Source of the DNA: Beverwykella pulmonaria
Taxonomy: Eukaryota > Ascomycota > Dothideomycetes > Pleosporales > Melanommataceae
Reading direction: 5' to 3'
DNA: 64,000 bases
Assembly: GCA_001599595.1 (NCBI GenBank)
Contig: BCHH01000013.1
Location: 769,538 to 833,537, forward strand
Part shown: positions 32,645-44,460 of the stretch, in pieces
Layout: every line of letters begins with the position of its first letter
Position numbering within the stretch: the first letter of the stretch is position 1
The notes under the pieces: generated by a model
What the model was told of the DNA's origin: nothing
Database searches by the model: none
The model's input: only the letters and a program-made list of their open reading frames with translations
Position numbers and translations under genes: made by a program

Positions 32645-34027
32645 TCACCTTCCGAGGCGAGTACCTCGCCTACCTCTTAGCCTTAGGTCCCTCCAAGCTG
32701 CCAGGAAGTCCATCATGTCCTGGACATTCACACCAGCCTCCTTGCTTTCAGCCCGCTGCTGGTCTAGGTAATCCGCACAGAACTCTACATCCCTCAGCTG
32801 ACTCTCTATATTCCGCGTAGAGTCCAAGGAAATTGTGACATGTTCCTCTCCAAGGCCAGTCTCCAGTGTCGCTTGGAAACTTACTCTAGTTCGGGCCCTT
32901 GGCTTTAGGGACGGTGTAGCCTGAGCTGAATCCTCTTTACTGACCACACTGGGCCGTGGGGAGGCTGACGGTACTGGCGTAGCAAGGGCTGGCAGCGGTG
33001 AAGGTATTGCAGTCGGATTTGGGGCCGAGGAGCGCGGAGTAGACCACCTGAAGGTGGCGAAACGGTCAGTTTCTGCTGCTCCCGCCGCGGCCTGACTATC
33101 GTAGGCGCGGGGGAGCTTTACGAGCCCGCCCCAGCGGAACTTGAGTGAAGCGCGGCGGGTAAGGGGGCTCGGTGGCAAGTAGGAAGGAGAGGCAGGTCTG
33201 TTGTAGACTGGGCTTGCTAGGGAGTAGGACGGAGAGGCAGGCGACTCGCATACCGGGCTCTTTGGAGTATAGATTGGGCTCAGGGTGATGAAGGGATACC
33301 TGTGCGCAGAGCTTCTCTGGTTGAGCAAAGGACTTGACGTGCTATCCGGCAGCGGAGAAGCTGGGCAATTGACTTCCCTGCGTCCTTGTGCGACAAGGTC
33401 AAGATAGGACGAGTGAGGATCTGAATCGAGATGGTGTGGGTAACCCTGACGCACCATGTCTTCGTCGAGCGCACTCGTTTCAGAGTAGGGGGAAGATTGG
33501 CTCGGGCCAAGGCCCTCAGCTCGACGAAGAGGAGAGAATTCTCCAGGGGAGAGAGGATAACCTCTGCCTGTGAGACCAATATATGGGTACGGTGGCTCCA
33601 TTGGTTCCGGAAGAGGGGCTCTCGGACTGTGGGTAGAGGCTGTATGCTCATGAACTGGAATGATGGCTTTGTTGTACTCGAAAGGGCTGTTTGAATATGG
33701 GAGCACATGAAGAGTGAGCTCTTCGGTGTTCAGATTTGGCCTCGTGGGAGAGTAACCCTCGATAGATGCAGCTCGGTTCCCAGGCAGAGTGTGCGAGCTC
33801 GAACAGTCGACGGACGTATCCCGGCGTTCGGGTGTTGTGGATTGTCCCGACCGCATGTATGAAGTGGGAAATTGGCCTGGAGTCTCAGCCTGGTCGTACT
33901 CAGAGGCAATCTGCATATTGAGATAGGGACGCAATGTCTCTGTTGAGACGGGTTGCTGCAGAATCCAGGGGAAAGTAACTGGGGCTCGACTCTCGAGCTC
34001 AGTGTCAAGCAAGTTGTTGCGGTCCAT
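32645..34027 (-). CDS. Ser/Pro-rich intrinsically disordered protein
   Basis: A single open frame. I chose the ATG at 34027 (MDRNNLLDTELESRAPV), giving 460 residues. The upstream in-frame ATG at 34204 would add 59 residues that read like translated leader (Phe/Leu/Pro/Ser-rich, no motif). Most of the protein is disordered, with many Ser-Pro and Tyr-Ser-Pro motifs (SPVCESPASPSYSLASPVYN), suggesting phosphorylation by proline-directed kinases. The C-terminal 90 residues look folded or helical: ARTRVSFQATLETGLGEEHV, then IESQLRDVEFCADYLDQQRA, then a Trp-containing basic end. No family recognised. It is divergent from the AP-1 mu gene with 679 bp between the start codons. Confidence 0.7.
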   Translation of the reverse strand: MDRNNLLDTELESRAPVTFPWILQQPVSTETLRPYLNMQIASEYDQAETPGQFPTSYMRSGQSTTPERRDTSVDCSSSHTLPGNRAASIEGYSPTRPNLNTEELTLHVLPYSNSPFEYNKAIIPVHEHTASTHSPRAPLPEPMEPPYPYIGLTGRGYPLSPGEFSPLRRAEGLGPSQSSPYSETSALDEDMVRQGYPHHLDSDPHSSYLDLVAQGRREVNCPASPLPDSTSSPLLNQRSSAHRYPFITLSPIYTPKSPVCESPASPSYSLASPVYNRPASPSYLPPSPLTRRASLKFRWGGLVKLPRAYDSQAAAGAAETDRFATFRWSTPRSSAPNPTAIPSPLPALATPVPSASPRPSVVSKEDSAQATPSLKPRARTRVSFQATLETGLGEEHVTISLDSTRNIESQLRDVEFCADYLDQQRAESKEAGVNVQDMMDFLAAWRDLRLRGRRGTRLGR

Positions 34028-34706
34028 AGTGAAGAGTGGTGGCTGTTTGTGTGCTGTTGAGACAAATGATAGTTGAGGAATGGATGGAAGGGACGGAAGG
34101 GTGGAATATGGAAGACGGGAGGATGGAAAGTAGAAAATGGGAAGACATTTTAAAAATGGTGTGATTTGTGGCACAAGGACAATAGGGAAAAATTCGCGCG
34201 ACATGCCGGCTGTGAGACGGCGTGAGAAAAGTTTGACCCATTCACCTCTTTCTTATGATGTGCTCATTTACCGTCTTCCAACTTTAGCGGGCGGTAATGG
34301 GCTGGACATGTTCATCGACTTTGGTACTCGGCTCACGCTGCCTGCAAGCCATGGTCGGAGGGTCATGGCCTTCCGGGTCTATAACGACCCGCAAGAGTTA
34401 AGCAATTAATGCAAGGAGTATGTGATTTTCGCCATTTGCCAGAGCTTTGGAGGTGAGCATGGAGAGCATGTGGAAAGAAACTTCCGCCATTCGAAGTCGT
34501 GGTGTAGATCAGAAGAGCCCATGCCGCATCGGGCTAGACGATATATCGGCTTGGCAAGAGCGGAACACCAGCGACAATTGCGTTCGCGACACCGCTGCAT
34601 CCAGTGCTCATCCACAATTCACACCCCGCCCTGCCTTACTATACGCACCATGACCAGGTAAACACTAACAATACCTTGGTTCATACTCGTCTTCATCTGG
34701 CTCAAC
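34028..34706. promoter_or_regulatory. divergent promoter region of the disordered-protein and AP-1 mu genes
   Basis: No gene is supported between the two start codons. No individual factor site could be assigned. Confidence 0.35.
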
Positions 34707-36372
34707 ATGGCGTCGGCAGTGTTCTTTCTCGACCTGAAGGGCAAGGTAAGAGTGTGGGGGCTCTTGGAGAAGCTTCAGACTAACATTTCTCCCATAGACC
34801 CTCCTGGCGCGAAACTACAGGGGTGACATACCCATGTCTGCCGTCGAGAAGTTTCCCATACTGCTCAGCGAAGCCGAGGAGGAAAGCTCCGCCGTTCCAC
34901 CATGCTTCTCCAACGAAGGCATCAATGTACAAAACCCCGCCACGCTTCCATTACGGATCCATATACTGCGCTGGCCAAAAAAGAAGCGCATATACACACC
35001 CAGGCTAATTAGCGATCTTCATATAGTATCTCTACATCCGCCACAACAACCTCTATCTCCTCGCTCTCACAAAACGGAATACGAACGCCGCCGAGATTCT
35101 CCTCTTCCTGCACAAGATCGTCGATGTCTTCACCGAGTACTTTAAAGAGCTGGAGGAGGAGAGCATACGGGACAACTTCGTTGTCATCTACGAGTTGCTG
35201 GATGAGATGATGGATTTTGGATACCCGCAGACAACAGAGACAAAGATTTTGCAAGAGTATGGCGAGCCGCTCTTGGTTTGCAGAAGCCGATTCATGCAGT
35301 GGTGCTGACTCGAGTAATTGCGCAGGTACATCACACAAGAATCCCATAAACTCGAAGTCCAGGCCCGCCCGCCTATTGCTGTCACGAATGCTGTCAGCTG
35401 GCGAAGCGAAGGAATCCGATACCGCAAGAACGAAGTGTTCCTCGATGTTGTCGAGTCCCTCAACCTCCTCGTATCCTCCAGCGGTAACGTACTACGGTCC
35501 GAGATTTTGGGTGCGGTCAAGATGAAGTGCTATTTGTCAGGTATGCCCGAGCTGCGGCTGGGTTTGAACGACAAGGCTATGTTCGAAACAACAGGAAGGG
35601 CGACGCGAGGAAAGGCTGTGGAGATGGAGGATGTCAAATTCCATCAGTGCGTCCGGTTATCGAGGTTTGAGAATGACCGGACAATCAGCTTCATTCCGCC
35701 TGATGGAGAGTTCGAGCTGATGAGCTACCGCCTGAACACGCAGGTGAAGCCTTTGATTTGGGTCGAGTGCATAGTGGAGAGCCATTCAGGGAGCAGGATA
35801 GAATACATGCTCAAGGTAAGCGTACCGAGGGACTACATGCGACTGGGATGTTAATACGTTACAGGCAAGAGCCCAGTTCAAACGACGAAGCACAGCCAAC
35901 AACGTCCAAATCTCAATACCAGTCCCCGAAGACGCCGATACCCCACGATTCCGAACCAACATTGGCACCGTACACTACGCACCTGAAACGTCATCGATCG
36001 TGTGGAAGATCAAGCAGTTTGGCGGTGGAAAGGAATTCCTCATGCGCGCCGAACTTGGGCTGCCCTCAGTCCGCGGAGACGATGAAAAGGGCGGTGGCAT
36101 GATGGGCGGGTTTGGTGGAAGCATGGGAGGCGTAGGTGATGGTAAGGGCAAGCGGCCTATCAGCGTCAAGTTCGAGATTCCGTACTTCACTACCAGCGGG
36201 ATTCAAGTGCGGTATCTCAAGATTATTGAGCCCAAAGTAAGTGAAGACTGGTTCGGTAAGCTTGGAAAATGTGCTGACAAGACTGCGATAGCTTCAATAT
36301 CCATCACTGCCCTGGGTACGATACATTACGCAGTCAGGCGATATCGCGGTGCGGTTACCCGATGTCAATTAG
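34707..36372 (+). CDS. APM1: AP-1 clathrin adaptor complex subunit mu
   Basis: Six exons: 34707-34745, 34798-34926, 35027-35256, 35326-35815, 35865-36236 and 36292-36372 give 446 residues, the usual length for the family. The N-terminal longin-type domain begins MASAVFFLDLKGKTLLARNYRGD and includes YIRHNNLYLLALTKRN. The linker holds ILQEYITQESHKLE. The C-terminal mu-homology domain (from about residue 155) shows AVSWRSEGIRYRKNEVFLDV, ESLNLLVSSSGNVLRSEI, LSGMPELRLGLND and FIPPDGEFELMSYRL, and ends QVRYLKIIEPKLQYPSLPWV and YITQSGDIAVRL. It binds Tyr-x-x-hydrophobic cargo signals and works in clathrin-coated vesicle traffic between the trans-Golgi and endosomes. The gene looks intact. A Gly/Met-rich insert (DEKGGGMMGGFGGSMGG) interrupts the mu domain in a surface-loop position. 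Confidence 0.96.
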
Positions 36373-37514
36373 TAGTTTCGGATGGCCTGATGAAAAATAT
36401 ACCAACAAGGATACGAAGCGTGCCCAGCGTTTTACAATTGCATGACAAATGTTTGTGCAAGTACCCACTGATCATAAGTCAACGGCTTCGGAGCATTAAT
36501 GTCGTGGCAAAGGCATTTATGCCACACCGCCGACATCCTTTTCAACCTCTTGTGCCAAGTGAGGCTCTCTGAAAGCCCGGACGGAGATACTGTCTATATG
36601 AATTCTCCTCCTACTCAGACTTCCCTACCACACCCTCAACTTGCGCTCCTACTCTAAATCTACCTTGCCACCCTTTATAGTTCTTGTAGAGTCCAGAAAT
36701 GTTTGGTCAGCTAGTTCATATTCGGTCTCGATCTGAGCCTTGAAGACGAAGAAGCACTTGGTCCTCTAAAAAATCCTAAATCTGCTAATGCTGTCGTTTA
36801 GGAGTCTGGAAAGGCTCAAGAGGGGTACAAATGAGCACTATTCATGGTACCTCGCGTTATGACTAAAAAGCTCTAGTGAAGGACATTATGCTAGGGTGTG
36901 GTTATCTCCTTGGACTTTGAGCCTACGATCCTCCTCCGTTTATTAAGGACATACTGGTTTGGGTTATAGGTGTATAAAGCCGCCTTCTTACCCACAGTGT
37001 GAATCACACGCTTGATTTACTCTCTCTAAAACGGCGCGACTGAAGGATGATGGCTGCTGTGGAATCTGAAATGCTACGGCCTAGCAAGGAACTAGTCTTG
37101 CTTGGAAAGTGATTGGAACGGAGGAGTGAATGCGTCGCTGCTGGTCGTGCAGGCTACTAAATATGTTGACGCTTGAACTTAACTCGAATCATTTTCACCC
37201 TGCGCAGAAGAGCAGACTAAAGTTGAGAAAATACAGTACAATGTCAATTTCGAAGATGCACGCAGAAGGAAAGTATATTTGCTCTTGTTCTCCCCTTCTT
37301 CTGAGCACGAGAAAGAGTACTCTTATATGCCTAGCTTGCTTCTCTTAACATCACAAATCAAAGCTATATATCTGCTTCAGTCTCAAACAGTTCCCCTTCG
37401 TAACCTAATGGCTGGAGAGTGTTGGTGATAGTGGTGATAATCATGGTCCAAAAATAATAAACAACTTCTTCGAAAGACCACTGCCTTCTGCTATGAATCT
37501 GGTAATCCCACCCA
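36373..37514. other. 1.1-kb intergenic region between convergent genes
   Basis: No credible coding region, repeat or RNA gene. Composition is locally AT-rich between about 36780 and 37480. Confidence 0.4.
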
Positions 37515-39673
37515 TCAAGGCACATTCAATGTATCCCCATAATCGTACCCGGCCCCAGCAGGTCGATACGGTTGATACGCGCCCCTGCCCTCATCTACAC
37601 TCTCACCCCTATACCCAATCTTAAGTCCAGATCTATATGGATACTCATATCCCTCGCCCGAAACCGACGGATTCGCTCGCGTCGTTGTATTAATATTGTA
37701 TGAAAACTCGTTAGGGTCTGCATACATCGGATGGGCAGAGGCCAGGTCTGGCGCGGCTGAGAACTCGTTAGGGTCTGCATACATCGGATGAGCAGAGGCC
37801 AGGTCTGGCGCGGCTGAGAACTCATGTCCAGAGTAGGAACTTATGACAGCTGGGGGCCCACTCATTGGCGGTGGTGCGGCACTAGATTCTGGCAGTTCTA
37901 CGGCATATGAGGACTGCTGCGCCGTTTTCTTACCTCTACGCCAGAACTTCCAACTCCGAGATGGTTTTAGTTGGCCAACGGCGAGCACGGTGTACAAACC
38001 CTCAGAATTGATCGTTGTCGACGGTGGGGCTGGAGCTTGAGCTGGATTTGCGGTTGCGGTTGAGGTGCTTCCAGGCTGAGGTATTTTGGGAGGGAAGAGT
38101 GCATCTTTGATACCACCGAAGAATGAAGACGTTCCTTTCCCCAGCGTATCCACCCACTTCGAGCCCGAGACTTGCACTATGAGCAGTGAGGACAAGAGAA
38201 TAGCAATCGCGGTGATGATAAAGACCCAAAGTGGCGTAGATCCGCTGTCTAGTTCCTTCACATTCATGCCGAAAAAGGAGGCTGTCAAGCTAAGAGGAAC
38301 AAAAATGAAGGCCATGTAAGAAATTCGCTTCAGATCACGTGCCTCCCGCATTGAAGTCCTCGCATCCTGAAGTGCAAGTTTGCTTACTTGTTGCTCGAGA
38401 AATTGATCGCAGTTCGTCTTCAGGTCGCTGATCTCGCTACCAAAATGCTCAAAGTCTGCCGTCAGGGATCCTAGGGCGGGAATGTGGGGTGAAGAGCCGA
38501 ATGCGGTGCTCAAAGCTGATAAACGCCGCAGGCCGTCCAGTGTGTGGTTGATGTAGCGGAGATGTGTGGTATATCTTCTGGCGAGCTGACGCACTGCATC
38601 GCGGTGATATGCATAGCCGTACACGACGGAAGTGTTGGCATAAGGCTCGTAGGAGATGCTCCAGTTCCGCCGGTAGAGTTCAATGTGGGCGGCGAAGGCC
38701 GAGGCTAGGTACGAAGTGTAAAGAGAGACTAGTAAGAGTGGGTTCTTCAAAATGAGGGTTTTATCTTCTTTGGTAAGAAGCACTAGATCCGATTCATAGC
38801 TGGACGTTGGTGTCGTTGTTGACTCGCGAACGGGTTGATGGAGTGCGGATGTGTTTCTGTTGAAATCGATGCCAAGACAGTTGTCTTCAGAAGCGAGTAT
38901 TAAAACTGGACTTGCTTTAGCTATGTCCATAGTGGAATGAGTAGTGGCTTGAACAGATATTGAGGCTCACCTGTCCAAGGCCCATCCTCCTTTTCCTGCT
39001 TGATCAGGGCCGTGCAGTGGTTTGCTTGGTCGAAGCTGATTCGGATTCCCTTATGCAACGAAGGATTCCAACGCTGCAAAGATATATCCTCCCGACTCTG
39101 GGGTTGGTAGGTAAGATGTGCGTTCTGGTCTAAATGCAGCAGCAGAGTGTCGAAACTTAGGCCAAAATGGTTCAGCACAAGCTGCAACACATCCGGATCG
39201 GGAAGGACTGAGACATGTCCTTTAATGGGATGAGTACCTGGAACGCCTGCAGTGCGCGGATAGGTCAATATCGGAGCGTCTTTCCCTGCGCTCGGTGTAT
39301 TGTTCCCAGTCCTGGAGAAGTTGTGAAGTTGCTCCTCCCTAGCTGCTTCACTAACACCGCTGACGGCAGAAACGAAGATGAGACGTCCATGTATTTCCGA
39401 TGAGCGATTTTCCATTCGGCTCCGCAACTGACCCAGGCTTCCGTCTCCATCATCTCCGTCGAGCGCCCGGAATTGATATACCCTCTTGGTCGCATTGGTA
39501 TCCCGCGGGAAGTCTGCGATGACAACCTGAGTACTGCCATCTGCGATGCTGCCTGCTCGAACCGGGTGCACATATTTGGCAAGAAAAGCCGAGTCTCGTC
39601 GGAGGTAACTTTTCAACCAAATATATCGCTCATTGTGCCGTGATTTGAGATCGAGGTCGAATAGAGAGGTCAT
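37515..39673 (-). CDS. CorA-like Mg2+ transporter family membrane protein
   Basis: Two exons, 39673-38971 and 38905-37515, encode 697 residues. The start is the first in-frame ATG (MTSLFDLDLKSRHN). The acceptor could also lie 9 bp earlier, adding Ala-Ser-Pro. The large N-terminal cytosolic region contains the pattern HFGLSFDTLLLHLDQNAHLTY. A long helix region follows (about residues 330-430, ending QQVSKLALQDARTSMREARDL). Two membrane helices come next: YMAFIFVPLSLTASFFGMNV, with the signature Gly-Met-Asn at about residue 446, and PLWVFIITAIAILLSSLLIV. In CorA channels GMN lines the selectivity loop. Fungal members with long N-terminal regions are usually called CorA-like and transport is unproven. 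The tail is disordered and carries a 19-residue direct duplication. Confidence 0.85.
37705..37818 (-). repeat. 57-bp tandem duplication in the CorA-like tail
   Basis: Two near-identical copies of a 57-bp unit (one base differs, atgggcag versus atgagcag), encoding 19 residues each of the form EFSAAPDLASAHPMYADPN. The near identity of the DNA copies indicates a recent, in-frame duplication. Confidence 0.9.
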
Positions 39674-40072
39674 GGCTGACGACGAAGTCCTCGCGGAGAA
39701 AGTCCAAGGGTAAAGAAAGTCCAAGGTTGGACGACCGACCTAGGATCGCAAGAATACGAACGCATTGCAGCCTGGGCAGGCAGAACAGATTGTGCCTCCC
39801 AGTCCGAAAAGAACGGGTGTTTTGCGTTCTCTAGCAATACGACGTTGAACCAATCGCAGGGAGCGTGGCGCTGCTCAGCCGCAGGGTGGCTGCATGCATG
39901 CTCTCGAGATTCGTACAATGCAGCACGGAGCCGGGAATGAAGGTGGAAAGCATGAAGTGTGTGGTAGAAGAGGATCAAGGCAGAAAATAAATAGGAAAGT
40001 AAATAGGAGGTGAGGTTTGGCGAAGCCCAAGAAGCAGGCCCGTCAGCTGCCCGACCCGCAAGAAGGACATTG

Positions 40073-40145
40073 GAGCAAAGAGCAAAGCAGAGAAAAGCAG
40101 AGCAAAGTAGAGCAAAGCAGAGCAGAGCAAAGCAAAGCAGAGCAA
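40073..40145 (+). repeat. purine-rich agcaaagcag-type minisatellite
   Basis: About seven imperfect 10-bp and 5-bp copies of agcaaagcag/agcag variants. It produces a Glu-Gln-Ser-Lys repeat in one frame, which explains the spurious 126-codon open frame. Confidence 0.8.
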
Positions 40146-40429
40146 TCTATTGCAAGATCATACAGAACCCTATTGTATCTAAGTAGCGAAAAAAACATGC
40201 CATGTACACCATATCAATTACAAAGCCACTTTGACCCTGTGGCGATCCACCGCGTATCCCTTCATCCTCATCACCCCATCCACCACCAAACCCCCATGAA
40301 CAGGCTTGTAGCGCGTGTCAGTGCGTTTCCGCGCAAATCGACCCTTTCCATACCTAATTTGTCCGTGCGGTGGCTCCCGCCACAAACCCACTCATGAAGG
40401 TCCCTTGTAGGCGGGCCCCGCGCGCTTAG

Positions 40430-40466
40430 CACCAGGTTTTACCTACAGACTTCTGAAAACCTGGTG
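40430..40466. terminator. 11-bp inverted repeat near the 3' end of the Zn2Cys6 gene
   Basis: caccaggtttt (40430-40440) and aaaacctggtg (40456-40466) are exact reverse complements with a 15-base spacer, about 270 bp beyond the stop codon at 40737-40739. It could form a hairpin in the 3' UTR or be the remnant of a small inverted-repeat element; a terminator role is only a possibility. Confidence 0.25.
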
Positions 40467-40736
40467 GCACGCTTCCCAGCCACATAAAGTTTCGTAAGTC
40501 GGAAAGAGGAAGGACTTCCGAGCGAGTCGGAACACTAGGCCTCCGGGCCAGCAAGGAGCGAGATTCGTGAAACGGGCCGACTGGGCCGACCAGCTGACCG
40601 ATAGCCCCGCCAAAGGTTACCGGAAGCGGGTAGGAGGAGGAGCGCGAGCTTCTGGGTTGACCGAGTATCGAATAGGGAGATTTCGCATCCTGCGGCCCAT
40701 CAAAGCGCGTGGGTCGGACCGAGTGCAGGTTGCTAG

Positions 40737-43419
40737 TCAAGCCCTATGATGCGCCACACGATCCGTCTCGGCCCCCTTCGCACCACCACCATCATCCATC
40801 AGCGTCATCTTATCCCACTCGGAGACCACGGCATCCATCCTCTGGGTTTCCGCATCCGCTTTCGTCTTCCTAATATCCGCTACATACTGACTGCTCAACA
40901 CACTCGCCGCATTCTTGGTCCACTCGGTCGTGCGATATCGATCAATCAACGTGGTAACCTCGAGGGGTAACTGAATGTTCAGCGTCTCGCACGCCTGGGT
41001 CAGGAGCCGGAACAAGGGCTGCGCGTAGTAGACGAAGCTGGACAGTGTGCTGAGGGCGTGGAAACACGTGAGCAGGCCTTGGTAGGGCTCGCTGAGTTCG
41101 GGCGAGATGCGGGAGCGGGACTCGAGGGCGACTTCGTCGAGGGAACCAAACGCCGTCACCATTATGGCGTGTAAGACATAGGGGATGGTGTCGGACCATC
41201 CGTGGTGGACTTCGTGAAGTATTAGGAGTCGGCGCAGTTCCTTCATCGAGGCGGCGAAGACGGAACGAGCGCGATGGTGATATATTTTCACCCGTTCGAG
41301 GGGGCTTCCCTCGTCTAGAAAGGGCTGGAATAGGCGAGTGACCGAGACATTATATTGCATGCTGGACTGCGTCAGTACATGTACCCCTTGTGGAGAGGTA
41401 CGGGAGGTCTTACGCTGCGAGGAGGTTCTCTGGCGACGGAAACCTGGTAGGACAGAGACGGTCTGGCCGTGACTCCCACCACGACTTCAATCGAAAGTAG
41501 AGCACCTCGATCTGCTCGGGCTTGGGAGGAATTTCCGAAAGCACATCGTCTTGGTCTATCAGTGTGTTTGCGCAGTCCAATATGATAATGTTCCGGCTAC
41601 ATTCAAATCGAAAAAGACCTTTTAGACACATGGTCAGCACCGGATCGGGATGTTGCATGGCAGTCTTACCTTCAGTTCCATCATCGTATGGAATTTGAAG
41701 CGGAGGTTGTGACTTTATAATGGGAGAAAATGAATACGTAAAAGACATCGATCTAGAGGCATGAGTGCTGATGAAAGTGCGTGTCTCGGTTCATGCTTAC
41801 AACTGAAAGTTAAAAAGGGCCCAAGCAGTTACTGCTCGTGACCTTTCCCACTTCTCATCTGGAACTCCTAAGGGCTTCTGTACAGATGCTGACGGACTTA
41901 GGCGAAACAGACCAAGATTGCGTGCAATTCGACATGCTTCCACAAGGAAGCTATGTCCAACCTTGTCTCGGCCGTGCTTTCCAAGAACCTGTCCAAAGGG
42001 GAAGTACAATCAGCAAAGCTCTGTCAAGAGGGACAAAAGTGGGTGTGCGATAGCTAGAGGAGAATGAACAACCCCAACCCTAACCAAATAGTGTCTGTTT
42101 GGATGGCTAATGAAGTGCAATTGCAAAGCGCCTTGCGGCCACTAAAACGGGGGGAATTGCGTAGCGGGGTGTAATACCATATAGAGACATAAAGCAGCCT
42201 GTAATCTAGGAAGACTGTCCTGCCCTTCCTCGAGTTCCCAAAGCCGCCTAGCTTCTTTGTAGAAGAGGGTTGCGACATTGTCCGCAAAAGGCTTTGATCG
42301 GTCTCTGACCAATGGTGATTGAAACTGGCACCGAGTCAGCAAGGCACTTTGGGTAGAGATTCTGCCGCAGCTAGACGACACAAGTACTTACGCTTCCTGA
42401 CGCCAAGATTGCGTTCACGAGAAGTTTGGAGCAAAAGGTGGTCTGTCCATTCGCCAAGTCGTCAAGGAAATTATCCCAGTCTAGAAAGTGATGGTATTTG
42501 TACTCCCAGGTATACCACGCAGACATGAGGATGACGACAAGATTGTTATCGTATGTGACTGTTGTCCAATTTCTCGTGAACCCAAGCCTTGGGTCCGTTG
42601 ATGAGTGCCCCATTGGAGATCGAAGCTCGTGTAAGTTGTTCTCTATTGAAGTAGGGCGCGAATGCGAACTTTGACTGTCTGAACTGAGGTTGGTCAAAAG
42701 CGTTCTGGGTGGGTTATAAACGACTACTAACCGAGCCGAAACATCAGCATCAGAAGCGTGCCTTCGACGCTGAGGAATTGGGCCGTCGGACCCTCTTGAT
42801 AAGATATTGGGATAGGGCAGGTTATGGGGAAATGCACTGGGGTCTGAACTGGGTGAGTCCAGTGCCAGACGCAGCGGTGGTAGGGTCACTGAATTCCCAG
42901 AGTTGGGACGGTGCTGTGCAGAAAGTGAAAAGGACGGTTGTATGAGCAGATCTCCATGGCGAACAAAGTCAGCCAGCTCTTGAATGCGTTGTGTTGGTGT
43001 CGTGTCGGATGAATTGCTTCTAATTCGCCTCAGAATCTCAAGGGCTTCTTGCTCAGGCCGTAGCCGGAGGAAGTCATAGAGCTGGCGCAGGTTGGACAGT
43101 TCGCCTTGCATCTCCTCGTTCTTGCGTTTCATGGCTTGTGAGGGCTTCTCATTGGGGCCCAGCTCGTATACACATCCCGTGTCCTTTTGGGAGCAACAGG
43201 TGCAAATGGGGCGGTTGCCATCACACTGCCGTTCATGAGTATTTTTCACATTGATAGTATTCGGGTAGGACTCGCCTTTGATTTGCGCTTACGACAAGCG
43301 ATGCAGGCCCCAAGCGTAACTGTTCTCTTTGGTTTTTGGGTGAGCAGCGGACGAGTCTGGGGCTGGGAAGGCGGCTCTTGATCCATTGGTGCGGGCTGGA
43401 GAGGCCGCAAGTTGGCCAT
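40737..43419 (-). CDS. Zn(II)2Cys6 fungal transcription factor
   Basis: Six exons: 43419-43276, 43225-42392, 42324-42178, 41988-41801, 41752-41414 and 41361-40737 encode 758 residues. The binuclear cluster CIACRKRKSKCDGNRPICTC-CSQKDTGC (split here at the hyphen) spans the first splice. It is followed by a short helix (about residues 75-110, KRKNEEMQGELSNLRQLYDF) for dimerisation. The fungal-specific regulatory domain covers about residues 255-600, with WYTWEYKYHHFLDWDNFLDD and GRDKVGHSFLVEACRIARNL, then SRAVTAWALFNFQ. Intron 1 (43226-43275) uses a GC donor (gcgagt...cggcag), needed to assemble the Cys cluster. Exon 4's upstream intron is long (189 bp). Target genes are unknown; the same-strand dehydrogenase about 1 kb upstream is a candidate neighbour. 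Confidence 0.9.
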
Positions 43420-44460
43420 GGCAGCAGATAATGGGTCAATTGGGGACTGTGTGGATGTGCTTTGTGAATTTAAGCCATGGCTGGTGAGGGCGTAGGATTG
43501 ATTGGCAATGGTGGGGGTTAGGAGAGATGCGAGTTAAGGAGGATGAATATCAGAAACATCACGCAGACATTGGCTGGCGCAAACAGCCGCACATCATGGT
43601 GTTGCGTGCGTAATGCGGGAAGGAGGCAGGATTTCCTGGGGGAAGGCTTGCCGCAATGCTGGGCCTGAGTAGGGAGGTTTAGAGGCACAAAACAGCCCGT
43701 GGCGACGACGAGCTTGGGCCCGTGGCTGCGATCAGCGATCCCCACTTTGGACCGTGAGTCGAAGCGCGCCGGACCCCCCTGGCAGGTACATTTTCAACGG
43801 CGGGGTCCGGGGCAGTGACCCAGCAAACCACAGCCCGCCGCAGCCGGATCAGTCGCTCCGCTGCCTGCGCACTCGCCGCAGCGCCCATGCCCTCGGTCAA
43901 CGCTACACTTGATTGCGCCAACCACATGGCGCCGCCAACTTTGCTGCGGAGCACCGTCCGGCAACGTGCATTGGCAGTCGCGCCAAGCCTTATTTTTCGG
44001 CAAACAATTCGACGGCGCCCTGGGGGATCGGCTGTCAACGACCTCGCCAGCGCCCGCAGTAGGCAGGCGGCGATGTCGCAGTCGGGTGCACGCTACCGCG
44101 AGCTGGCCGGTCCAGGTGCGAGAATTGACTTTTTGACCCACGTGGTGGTCGGTGATGCGGTTGAGCGAAGTGTGAGCGAGCTCTCCACGCGGGCAAAAGC
44201 GCAAGGTTGCGGATTCTTTTGTGAGGAGATACGGCCCATGCTAGTCACTCCACAAGACCACCTCGGGGGTACTCGGGTGGAGGCAAAGTAGGGGCGAAAT
44301 TGTGTCTGTGGTCGTAATTCGCAGGTTCCTCAGCCGGTTGGAGTTAGCGAAACTGGCTGTTAACGTTGAACACTGTGCATTCCATTCGAGAATAGAGATA
44401 CCACAGTGAACAGTGGTCTGAGTGATGGTGTTTTATTGTTAGCGCTGATACCAGACGCCG
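43420..44460. other. GC-rich intergenic region
   Basis: Contains the transcription-factor promoter and the 3' flank of the dehydrogenase gene. Between about 43620 and 44280 it is GC- and CpG-rich, so long frames stay open on both strands (43815-44291 plus, 43794-44204 minus), but none shows a domain or start context. Confidence 0.45.

Larger units (their letters stand above)
39674..40736. other. intergenic between the CorA-like gene and the Zn2Cys6 gene
   Basis: Contains a purine-rich minisatellite (40073-40145) and an inverted repeat (40430-40466), listed separately. No supported gene. Confidence 0.4.

Noticed and set aside
40017..40397. 126-codon frame with Glu-Gln-Ser repeats
   Set aside because: Low-complexity purine minisatellite; no conserved sequence outside it.
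43794..44291. Long overlapping frames on both strands (158 and 136 codons)
   Set aside because: GC- and CpG-rich promoter-type DNA; no domain, no start context, both strands open together.
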